From assembly GCA_035934555.1 (NCBI GenBank), contig DASYXT010000118.1, forward strand, positions 124,001 to 188,000: DNA of 64,000 bases, written 5' to 3'. Below the pieces are notes generated by a model. That model searched no databases. It was given only the letters and a program-made list of their open reading frames with translations, and was not told the DNA's origin. Made by a program: the position numbers and the translations under genes. Source of the DNA: DASYXT01 sp035934555. Its GTDB lineage: Bacteria > Verrucomicrobiota > Verrucomicrobiia > Limisphaerales > UBA8199. Positions 26,901 through 33,183 of this stretch are shown piece by piece (position 1 is the stretch's first letter; every line of letters begins with the position of its first letter).

Positions 26901-28311
26901 GATAAAGGCCGTTGGGCCCGTTGTTCTGGGTTAAGCGCGCGCTATAACCGATGGGCATGCCCAAGGCCATGTGGTGCATGAACCAGTGGGGCCGGCCCGA
27001 CCAGGCGCAGGTCAACCCGTAGCTGGGCAGCGCCAGCACGCCGCGCATTATGTTGTCCTGGGAATCCCAGTCGCCCAGCCAACTGCCAAAGAGCAGCGTG
27101 AATACCGCTTGCACATCGTTGGTCCACAGCTCGCGGGTGAGCAGATCATTGTACGAATCGCTGTTGCCCAACCCGGCGATGCTGGTGAAGCTACCTGCCC
27201 CGCAGCCATACGCCCATAGGTACGCATTGGTGTGAAGCGTCGGGGTCCACGTGCCGTTGGTGGGGGTCATCGTGACGTTGTTAGCGCCGAAGAACGTCGA
27301 GAAATTGCGCCAACCGCTGGCGGCAAAGGCCTCGCCGCTACGCACGCCGAAGAAATCACCCACAATGCCGCGGCGTGGCAGGTCGAACTGTTTGGTGCGG
27401 AAGCGATGGTCTTTGTTCAGGTAGTTGCGCAACAGATCCAGCTCGCTCGGGAAGGTGGACGGTCCGCCATTCCAGAGCACACCCGGCATGTTGGCCAAGT
27501 CAACGCGACCGACCATCAGCTTGATGGGGGCCGGGAAGGTGCTTTGGTCGAATTTGCCATCCCCCGGCACATTGGTATTGCGAGGATCATACTGGCCGGT
27601 GACGTTGACGGAATTGTCCGTCCAGACGCCGTCCATATCGCCGTAATAGCCGTCGCAAGGCCAGGCGCCCTGGTGGTCAGGCGTGTGGCCATCGGGGACG
27701 ATGTTGCCTGAATAGGGCACCGGCACATGGCCGAACAGGAACACCGCCTGGACATTGGCCGGGTCGGCGTTGTATTGAGCCACGATTCGGCTTTTGACGC
27801 TGGTGACGGGGTCAGTGCGGTTCACATTGAGGCGGATGACCGACCAGCCGTCGCCGGTGAGGTCCTGCTGAAGTTGGGCCAGCTCATTGGTCAGAGCGGC
27901 GGCGTAAGTATTATCGACCACCAGCAAGAGTTTGCCTCGGGAATCGGTCATCGGCACGTTGATGCCGGAGTAAATGTACCCATAGCCGGTGTATTGCGAG
28001 GTGATTTTAACAATCTGGTATTCATAAGCCTGGCCGGCCTGGACGTTGCTATCGGTGTAGCTGGTGGCAGTGCCCGGAAGGTTCACGCCATTACCCCAGG
28101 AGGTGTCGGTAAGCCCTTTGCGATAGACGGTGTAGCTGTTGGGGAGCATGTACTGGTCTTGTGGCCAGTTTAGCGTGATCCGCGCAGGTGAAGCCTGCAC
28201 GGTCGCGCTGACCTGGACAGAGTACTCCCAGGTCATTTCAATCGCCCGGCCCGTATGCGCGGCGGCGAACATCAAGAGCAGGCTCGTTGCGGCACTGATA
28301 AGTTTTCGCAT
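20923..28311 (-). CDS. Giant secreted multidomain glycoside hydrolase family 9 protein
   Basis: A 2462-residue protein with a signal peptide (residues 1-23). Order: fibronectin III-like domain (about 25-125); a C25-peptidase-like region (about 128-530) whose expected His and Cys motifs read GCG and LLFGSW, so it looks inactive; a second Fn3 (about 535-600); four copies of a ~160-residue WVDDxLPxGA module (about 611-1340) joined by PPGGGGGG/TNTNTPP linkers; a cellulase Ig-like domain (about 1500-1600); and a GH9 catalytic domain (about 1610-2130). GH9 evidence: GGHHDAGDYSKY with the two catalytic Asp, ESGDGISDVMQEAKWE, and the acid-Glu region NVTTEMVVLNQARSLG. A fifth module copy follows (about 2223-2386), then a short C-terminal domain. 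GH9 enzymes are mainly endo- or exo-beta-glucanases; the true substrate here is open. Confidence 0.88.
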   Translation of the reverse strand: MRKLISAATSLLLMFAAAHTGRAIEMTWEYSVQVSATVQASPARITLNWPQDQYMLPNSYTVYRKGLTDTSWGNGVNLPGTATSYTDSNVQAGQAYEYQIVKITSQYTGYGYIYSGINVPMTDSRGKLLLVVDNTYAAALTNELAQLQQDLTGDGWSVIRLNVNRTDPVTSVKSRIVAQYNADPANVQAVFLFGHVPVPYSGNIVPDGHTPDHQGAWPCDGYYGDMDGVWTDNSVNVTGQYDPRNTNVPGDGKFDQSTFPAPIKLMVGRVDLANMPGVLWNGGPSTFPSELDLLRNYLNKDHRFRTKQFDLPRRGIVGDFFGVRSGEAFAASGWRNFSTFFGANNVTMTPTNGTWTPTLHTNAYLWAYGCGAGSFTSIAGLGNSDSYNDLLTRELWTNDVQAVFTLLFGSWLGDWDSQDNIMRGVLALPSYGLTCAWSGRPHWFMHHMALGMPIGYSARLTQNNGPNGLYQNQINSAAGEIHIGLMGDPTLRMHVVAPPGTITATTNGSQITLNWAASSDSVLGYHVYRAAGTNGFTRLTTSPVTGTSYTDASASGAANYMVRAVKLETSASGTYYNPSIGTFLTPVGSTGYIGGTTNPPGGGGGGTSSNTVVWVDDTLPAGAVPGTDGGDAWNWVSSNPAPYSGTVANQSTVAAGLHQHYFSGASQTMTVNTGDVLFAYVYLDPANPPSEVMLQWNDGSWNHRAYWGANSIPYGTPGTTTLENMGALPTAGQWVLLEVPASQVGLEGSTVSGMAFSQFDGRATWDYAGKSSSTIVTPPGGGGGGGGTNTNTPPTTLTNVVSWVDDSLPAGAVPGADFGDAWNWVSSNPTPYSGTVANQSTIGTGLHQHYFSGATQTLTVNTGDVLVAYVYLDPANMPNEIMLQWNNGTWDHRAYWGANNIAYGTAGTSSLVNMGSLPTAGQWVLLQVPASQVGLEGSTLSGMAFSQFNGRATWDDAGKSSSTITTPPPGGGGGGGTNTNTPPTTLTNAVDWVDDSLPPGATPGTDGGDAWNWVSSNPTPYSGQVANQSTLSAGLHQHYFTGATPALNVSTGDVLFASVYLDPANPPNEIMLQWNDGTWEHRAYWGANNIAYGIDGTSSRLYMGTLPPVGQWSLLQVQASQVGLQGSAVNGMAFSQNNGRATWDYAGKSSSAIVPPPGGGGGGTNTNTPPRSFTNGVTWVDEALPTGAVPGTDGGDAWNWVSSNPTPFSGTLDNQSTIATGLHQHYFTAATQTLTVNTGDVLFAAVYLDPANVPSEIMLQWNDGSWQHRAFWGADDIGYGTSGTTSRAYMGPLPTAGQWALLQVPASQVALEGSTLNGMAFSQFDGRATWDYAGKTTSSLSITNPITNPPPPGNTNTPPTNVVVTATNSLPGATAIDYITPQLPQVGDSSLHVLSPTLLELNLINTKAGDPAQVAQWNFVSGGQFNPPPTSAFQVTVNGQAVNVTQVGFKRRPLSAPMANYDLRIANSLYLQLSAPVSDNQTVQVTNPDGSLWSSSTHFVATVDPLRYSPAIHVNEEGYMPNYPKKAMVGYYEGNLGEMSIPASAGFKLVDAVTGNQVFQGTLTQRADVGYTYTPLPYQQVYQADFSSFNTPGQYRLVVPGMGGSLPFLIHSGIAMDFARAHALGLYHQRCGTNIAMPYTRFTHDPCHTAPASVPTTEAAYPFTWTTVSNYAHTINTENPPQSAPALDSPLAQLFPFVNQGPIDVSGGHHDAGDYSKYTINSASLIHYLMFAVDSLPGVAGLDNLGIPESGDGISDVMQEAKWEADFLAKMQDSDGGFYFLVYPQNREYEGNVTPDHGDPQVVWPKTTSVTAASVAALAQCASSPLFKRTYPAAAALYMQKAQLGWQFLMNAINQHGKTGAYQKITHYGDNFADQDELAWAACQMYLATGDQSIHQLLLSWFDPSNPATWRWGWWHMSECYGHAIRSYAFAVQSGRATAAQLDPTFLAKCQAEIAAAANDMLTSSQDNAYGSSFSTESKGVQSAGWYFSADQAFDLTVAYQLNPSPAYLDAIIANMNYEGGCNPVNVSYVTGLGWKRTRDIVSDWALNDTRVLPPSGIPVGNIQGSFEYLWNYGPELEELCFPSDSATVAPYPFYDRWGDSWNVTTEMVVLNQARSLGTLAFLAAQGPYASQAWQAPANATLNLPTTVAQVGSNLNVTMTAPGLDLTGARITWEARDQEPAFGQTFTFAPKNNGAQWVEAEAQFPDGRRVFAKGSFNANAQNIVWVDDSVPAGATAGADNGDSWNWISSNPTPYSGSLAQQSAIAAGEHQVFFSGAASTLTISTGDVLYAYIYLDPANMPSEVMLQWNDGSWEHRAYWGGNSLGYGLDGTPSRQYIGALPAAGQWVQLRVPASSVNLEGSTLNGMAFTLYGGRATWDAAGRLSQATGFDPTPVAFTLHVTTAGPTLTWSDTPGHLYEVRCKNSLTNTAWTTLGDFTPTTTTTTWTDTSAGAAHRYYEVIQVN
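24295..26480 (-). repeat. Four tandem copies of a ~160-residue coding module (fifth copy at 21155-21645)
   Basis: Copies lie at about 26480-26000, 25910-25430, 25345-24860 and 24785-24295, spaced 560-575 bp, with the fifth at 21645-21155 after the GH9 domain. Each shows GDAWNWVSSNPTPYSG, HQHYF, YLDPANPP, MLQWNDG, GQW..LxVPASQV and GRATWDxAGK. DNA identity between copies looks to be about 80-90 percent by eye. The shape (all-beta, Trp-rich, secreted, linked to GH9) suggests a carbohydrate-binding role, which is inference. Confidence 0.85.
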
Positions 28312-28522
28312 AGTGCCGTCACAATGCCGATTGCAGCGGGATTAAAGAATCGGCAGACCTCCCTTTATCCTGTCGGGGTACCCGGAAAAGCTGTGTCGGT
28401 GTTTGGCTGACACATTCCGGAGCCTGAAGCCGAATTCGCTTTCACGACTGCGGGCGTTCGAGTTTATCGCGGAGGCACCGCAGTTAACTCACTGCGGCGG
28501 GGGCGAGCTAAGAATGCGTGGT
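28312..28522. other. Promoter-side gap between two same-strand genes
   Basis: This 211 bp lies downstream of the GT2 gene and upstream of the GH9 gene, so it should hold the GH9 promoter. No riboswitch-like fold, clear -35/-10 pair or operator was recognised. Confidence 0.35.
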
Positions 28523-29293
28523 TTACGAGGCGAGCGGCTTGGTTGGCAGGTCTGGGTCTGGCCTGCGTGGGCCGTACCAAATGTCCTTGTCGTGCCTGTC
28601 GCGCAGCGAACGTGGGCCGCGCCGGGTCAGCCGCCATAAGGCCACCAGGATCTCCCAACCCGAGTAAGTGCGTAGCTTGCGCGCCGAGGTGACAACATGT
28701 TCGCGCAACACCACGAACCGACCGTGCCGCCGGAGCGCCCAGCTCAAGGCGCACTCCTCGCTGGCAAACAGCGTTTCGTCAAAGCCGCCAATAGCCGCAA
28801 AGGCATCCCTGCGGCAGAAGACAAAGCAACCCGCAGCCAGGCCGGCAGCGCGATACAGCCTTGAGAACACCGGCAGCAGCACCCGGGCATAAGGCGGCAC
28901 GCGACCTTCGAATTGAATCGTGCACCCGCCCCCGACCGCCCCCGCCTGCAGCGCGCTGAGGGCGGCCCGCACGGCTTCCGGGGTAACCAGCGTGTCGGCG
29001 TCCACGAAAATCAGACCGTCGCCAGTAGCGGCACAAGCCCCGGCATTGCGCGTGGCGGCAATTTGCCGCCGACTCACCGCTACGACGCTGGCCCCTTTGG
29101 CTCGCCCGATTTCCGCCGTTTTGTCTGTGGACCCATCATCGGCGACAATGATTTCGTAGGGGACGGCCAACGTTTTCGCCGCCTTGAGCAACGCATCCAG
29201 CGTCGCGCCCAGCAGCGCCTCCTCATTCCACGCCGGGATGATGAAGGACACCAAGCGAATCGGGCCGGGGTGCGACTCAGGCGCGGCGGTCAT
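28523..29293 (-). CDS. Glycosyltransferase family 2
   Basis: About 256 residues from the ATG at 29293; the open frame begins with a TTG eight codons earlier. GT2 fold features: SFIIPAWNEEALLGATL (nucleotide-sugar binding start), IIVADDGSTDKT, and the metal-binding DxD-like FVDADTLV. A CRRDAFAAIGGFDETLFASEE segment marks the acceptor side, with the usual ED-like pair written EE. No membrane helix at the C-terminus, unlike many rhamnosyl or dolichol-type transferases. It is the last gene of a recF-trpS-GT2 run, 20-50 bp after trpS. Donor and acceptor are unknown. Confidence 0.88.
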   Translation of the reverse strand: MTAAPESHPGPIRLVSFIIPAWNEEALLGATLDALLKAAKTLAVPYEIIVADDGSTDKTAEIGRAKGASVVAVSRRQIAATRNAGACAATGDGLIFVDADTLVTPEAVRAALSALQAGAVGGGCTIQFEGRVPPYARVLLPVFSRLYRAAGLAAGCFVFCRRDAFAAIGGFDETLFASEECALSWALRRHGRFVVLREHVVTSARKLRTYSGWEILVALWRLTRRGPRSLRDRHDKDIWYGPRRPDPDLPTKPLAS

Positions 29294-29336
29294 GGCAATT
29301 TCGACAGGGCGGCCCAATATGGCTCACGATAGTGGC

Positions 29337-30302
29337 TCATTCCAGACCGCTGGCCTGACGTGCGCGCTTGAGCACCTGTTGGGCCAGCGCGCGGGCCTTG
29401 GCCGCGCCTTTGGCCAGAACCTGTTCCACGTAATCGGGGTGGGCGAGCAACTCAGCGCGGCGGGCACGTGCTGGGGCAAAAAGCTGCCAGTACTGCTCGA
29501 AAAGCGCCTTCTTTAGATCGCCGTATCCGAGGCCGCCGGCGCGCAAGCGCTCCTCGTACAGGCGGGCCAGGTCAGCCGGGGCGACGAGCTTGAGCAGTTG
29601 AATCGCGAGGTTCTGGTCAGCATCGGGCTTGGGTTCCTGCGGGGACCGGCTGTCCATTTTAATGGCCATGACCTTTTTGCGCAGGGTCTTTTCCTCGCCG
29701 AAAATCTCAATCGCATTGTCGTAGCTCTTGCTCATCTTTTCGCCGTCAATCCCGGGCACCCGCGCTACTTCGGCGCGGATGCGCGGCTCGGGGAGGACAA
29801 AGGTTTGGCCGTATTGTTCGTTGAATTTGACCGCGATGTCCCGTGTGACCTCTAAATGTTGTTTTTGGTCCTGGCCAACCGGGACCACGTTTGAATCGTA
29901 GATGAGAATATCGGCGGCCATGAGCACCGGATAGGCGAATAACCCAAAGTTTGGAGAAATTCCTTTTGCCAGCTTGTCCTTATAGGAGGTGCATCGCTCC
30001 AGCAGACCCATAGGCGTAATGGAACCCAGAATCCAGGTCAGTTCAGTCACTTCCGGCACATCCGATTGCCGAAAGAAAACAGTCCGTTGCGGGTCCAGGC
30101 CGCAGGCCAGGAAATCCAGCGCGACGTCCAGGACATTGCGGCGCCGCTCGGCGGGGTCGAACAGGGAGGTCATTGAATGATAGTCGGCGATGAAGTAAAA
30201 CGCCTCGCCCTGCTCCTGTAGCTCGATGGCGGGCTTCATCATCCCGAAATAATTTCCCAAATGCAACGCCCCGGACGGCTGTATGCCCGATAAAATTCGC
30301 AT
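29337..30302 (-). CDS. trpS: Tryptophanyl-tRNA synthetase
   Basis: Charges tRNA-Trp. Class I synthetase of about 321 residues from the ATG at 30302 (MRILSGIQPSGALHLGNYFG); the open frame extends 39 codons further upstream, overlapping recF, but that part is not conserved. The HIGH-like motif is in PSGALHLGN and the KMSKS motif is intact in GEKMSKSYDN (about residue 195). The motifs PVLMAADIL and VPVGQDQKQHLE are standard for TrpS. It is 47 bp after recF and just before GT2, all on the minus strand. Confidence 0.95.
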   Translation of the reverse strand: MRILSGIQPSGALHLGNYFGMMKPAIELQEQGEAFYFIADYHSMTSLFDPAERRRNVLDVALDFLACGLDPQRTVFFRQSDVPEVTELTWILGSITPMGLLERCTSYKDKLAKGISPNFGLFAYPVLMAADILIYDSNVVPVGQDQKQHLEVTRDIAVKFNEQYGQTFVLPEPRIRAEVARVPGIDGEKMSKSYDNAIEIFGEEKTLRKKVMAIKMDSRSPQEPKPDADQNLAIQLLKLVAPADLARLYEERLRAGGLGYGDLKKALFEQYWQLFAPARARRAELLAHPDYVEQVLAKGAAKARALAQQVLKRARQASGLE

Positions 30303-30349
30303 TTGGTCAGGGTAACAAAGGGTTGTTTCTGGGAAAAGGCGGAATAGGC

Positions 30350-31426
30350 TCAACCGGGGTGCAAGGCGCCATGCTCGACGCGCCACCGCTGCACCTGCCG
30401 GCCGAGTTCCTCGGGCCAATTCTCTTCCGTGGCGGTCATAAAGACCTGGCCGCGAGCGTGATGCGCGCGCTCCAATAAAGGCACCAACCCGCTGCGGCGC
30501 TTCAGATCGAGTTCGCCCATGATATCATCGATCAACAGCACCGGGGGCGCGCCGTGCAATGCCGTGAGATACTCCGCCTGTGCCATTTTCAGCGCGATGG
30601 CGGCGGTGCGTTTTTGGCCCTCACTGCCAAACTGCGCTATGTGCCGGTCCGCAAGCATGAGTTCTAAATCGTCTCGATGCGGGCCTACCACAGTGGTGCG
30701 ATAGGCCCGCTCGCGGTCCCGGGATTGCGCTAACTGGACCGCGAAGTCGCCGTTGATTGCCGGCGCGTATTCAAGGTGCAGCTCCTCGGTCCCGCGGGCG
30801 ATTCGCCGATACGCGTCCCGCGCCAGCGGTGCCACTTTCGGCAGCAGCCCGCTGCGATGCTGGACCAGTTCCTGTCCCGTGCCGACCAACTCCCGCGAGA
30901 AGCTCTCGAGTGCGATGGGGTTGGGGTGCGCCTGCTTGAGCAGCGCGTTGCGCGAGCGCAGCGCCTGCGTGTAGCGCAGCAGTAACGTGAGGTAGCCCGG
31001 GTGGGTCTGCGAGAGCAAAAGGTCCATGAACCGGCGGCGCCCGCGTCCCGGCCCTTTGATTAACAGCAAGTCCTCCGTGCAGAATACAACCGTGCGCAAT
31101 GTGCCCAGATAGTCCGTCAATTTGCGCATTGGCCGGCCATCCAGGTTGAGGCTGCGTTCGCGCGGAGACCAATACATTTTTGTCTCGTGGCTGCCCTGGC
31201 TGACGATCTGGCTGCCAGCGAAGTAGCCCTTTTGACCATGCCGAACCATCTGCGCGCCGCCCACGCCGCGAAAGGAGCGCAGCGTCGCAATGAGGTAAAT
31301 CGCCTCTAGAATATTCGTCTTGCCTTGAGCATTGTCACCCAGCAATAAGTGAAATCCGGGACCGAAGTCCGCATCCAGCCGCGCGTAATTGCGGAAATCT
31401 CGAAGCCGGAGGTGAGCCAAATGCAC
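30350..31426 (-). CDS. recF: DNA replication and repair protein RecF
   Basis: SMC-like ATPase that loads RecA at gaps with RecO and RecR. About 358 residues from GTG 31426 (HLAHLRLRDFRNY, the usual RecF opening); a TTG at 31444 is the other option. Walker A is GDNAQGKTN, the ABC signature is in FGSEGQKRTAAIAL, and Walker B is in VLLIDDIMGELD. Length matches the family. It is the first gene of the recF-trpS-GT2 run and is preceded, 110 bp away, by the terminator of the Ig/Calx-beta gene. It is not next to dnaA or gyrB here, unlike the classical dnaA-dnaN-recF-gyrB order. Confidence 0.94.
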   Translation of the reverse strand: MHLAHLRLRDFRNYARLDADFGPGFHLLLGDNAQGKTNILEAIYLIATLRSFRGVGGAQMVRHGQKGYFAGSQIVSQGSHETKMYWSPRERSLNLDGRPMRKLTDYLGTLRTVVFCTEDLLLIKGPGRGRRRFMDLLLSQTHPGYLTLLLRYTQALRSRNALLKQAHPNPIALESFSRELVGTGQELVQHRSGLLPKVAPLARDAYRRIARGTEELHLEYAPAINGDFAVQLAQSRDRERAYRTTVVGPHRDDLELMLADRHIAQFGSEGQKRTAAIALKMAQAEYLTALHGAPPVLLIDDIMGELDLKRRSGLVPLLERAHHARGQVFMTATEENWPEELGRQVQRWRVEHGALHPG

Positions 31427-31535
31427 GGGGAGTTGTTGCCACAAAAGGGAGCGGTGGGAAATGCAAATCCGAAGGGCAGCTTGCGGTAGTAATGGATGGC
31501 TGATGGCCCCCTTGCCCGCTGCACGCCCGCAAAAA

Positions 31536-31562
31536 AACCCGGCAGCGCAAGCTGCCGGGTTT
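31536..31562 (-). terminator. Intrinsic terminator of the Ig/Calx-beta gene
   Basis: On the minus strand AACCCGGCAGC, loop TTGC, GCTGCCGGGTT is followed by TTTTT. The strong GC stem plus T-run sits about 20 bp downstream of the stop at 31581, so it fits a factor-independent terminator that insulates recF. The A-run on the other side makes it potentially bidirectional. Confidence 0.85.
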
Positions 31563-31580
31563 CTGAAGATCTGTGTTCAA

Positions 31581-33017
31581 CTAGAACGGCGGCGGGCCCG
31601 CTTCAGGAACGGCGCGATAGAAGCGCTGGGCGGAGCTGCCGGAATCCGGATCCACAAAATCAATCGTGCCGTTGATCACCTGGTTGGTGCACACCGGCGT
31701 CCAATGCGCCAGGTCCGTCGAGTACTCCACGTGATACCACGCGCCATCCGGGCCGGTGGCGGTCAGGTTGAAGCTGTTGCCGCCGATCATGCCGCTGTTC
31801 GGATGCGGCATCCGGCTGTCGAGGATGAGCACCCCGGCAGCGCGGGGGAACCCAACCACGTAATTGGTTCCTGGGGTCAACCGCACCACCACCGTGCTAT
31901 TAATGTCCGGCGCACCGTCATCAATCGGCACGACGTTAATCTCTGCGCGGCGTTCGCCGGCTGGAATGGTCACCTCACCCGAGAGCGGCACGTAATCGAC
32001 GCCGTTGGTTGCCATTCCACCCACGGTATAGGTCACGTCGAGTTCGTCATTGGTCGCGCCAAAGCGGAACACGGTAAACGTCGCGTTCTTGGGTCCACAA
32101 TTGGTGAAGAAGTGACAAATGGGCGTCGGCCCCAGCCAGTTGGTCCAGGAGGGCATACCGGTCAAGCCGAGCCACGGCCAGCAATTGGTGCCTTCAATCG
32201 CTATCGGGTCCGTCGCAACAATCCCGACAAAGGGCGGCCGGTTGGTCGGCGGCGGCAGCGAGGGCAGCACGCTGACGAGCACCGTTTGTGACGTGTTGCT
32301 TAACCCATTGTTGGCTGTGGCCACCGCCGTCAACGAGATATTCGTGCCCAGCGGCGCATTACTCCAGACCAGCGTCCAGAAGTTGCTCCCGCCGATTGCG
32401 ATTGGTGAAACCGGGATTTGGTGTGCATCGCCCAGGCTGGTGCCGTTTTCAAAAAATTCGACCGAGGTGACATAACCGCCCCAATCGGCCGCGTAGGCGA
32501 ACAGCGGAATGTTCACCGGTGCTCGAAACACCGCGCCATTGGGCGGGCTGGTGATGCGCACAATCGGGGCGTTGGTGGGAGGCGGTGGCGGCCCTTGCAG
32601 GACGGAGATATTGACCGTCGCGGAAGTAGTCGAGGCACCGCCATTATCAGTCGCGACGGCCGTAAGCGCATAATTGCTCGGCGGGATATTCGACCAAGTC
32701 AGTAGATAAACCGGACCGACAACCCCGCCGATCCCTGGTGGGTCGAGCACGACCATTGTCCCGGCACCCAGGTCGGCCCCGTTGGCAAAGAACTCGACAT
32801 TCGTAACCCGTCCGTCCAAATCCCCAGCCCGGGCCAGGAGCTGGATGTTCACCGGAGTATAGTACACGGCGCCGTTGGGCGGACGTAGAATGGCCACGGC
32901 CGGTGGGATATTAGTGATCGTCTGCCCCCAAGTGCTGCAGACCAGCCCAAAGGTGACAAGGAAATAGCCGCCCATTCCGAGCCAAAGAGTCCTCTTAAGG
33001 TGTTTTGTACAACTCAT
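31581..33017 (-). CDS. Secreted protein with Ig-like and Calx-beta domains
   Basis: About 478 residues from the ATG at 33017, where a signal peptide starts (MSCTKHLKRTLWLG...STWGQ); the frame runs 15 codons further. Two Ig-like domains of the 'SPPNGAxF...LxAxAxDxxGxVxxVEFFxNG' kind occupy about 40-225. A Calx-beta domain is seen at about 290-390 (VTYTVGGMATNGVDYV ... AEINVVPIDD). The end (VEYSTDLAHWTPVCTN ... RFYRAV) is the usual verrucomicrobial C-terminus. There is no catalytic motif; it is probably a surface or matrix protein with unknown ligand. A good terminator follows it. Confidence 0.75.
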   Translation of the reverse strand: MSCTKHLKRTLWLGMGGYFLVTFGLVCSTWGQTITNIPPAVAILRPPNGAVYYTPVNIQLLARAGDLDGRVTNVEFFANGADLGAGTMVVLDPPGIGGVVGPVYLLTWSNIPPSNYALTAVATDNGGASTTSATVNISVLQGPPPPPTNAPIVRITSPPNGAVFRAPVNIPLFAYAADWGGYVTSVEFFENGTSLGDAHQIPVSPIAIGGSNFWTLVWSNAPLGTNISLTAVATANNGLSNTSQTVLVSVLPSLPPPTNRPPFVGIVATDPIAIEGTNCWPWLGLTGMPSWTNWLGPTPICHFFTNCGPKNATFTVFRFGATNDELDVTYTVGGMATNGVDYVPLSGEVTIPAGERRAEINVVPIDDGAPDINSTVVVRLTPGTNYVVGFPRAAGVLILDSRMPHPNSGMIGGNSFNLTATGPDGAWYHVEYSTDLAHWTPVCTNQVINGTIDFVDPDSGSSAQRFYRAVPEAGPPPF

Positions 33018-33183
33018 ATGTGATCTTTCTTTCATGCCCGCCTTAAGTTGGTATGATGGCATTTAAGCTGACCCAGCCTTATGGTCAAGTCCGTACTTTG
33101 CCTGAGTTAGGCTGGCTTTTGCCCTGGTTTAGGCACCTGCTGTGCACGGAGGAAAACCCTGAGAACCGCTGTGTTTTGACAGC

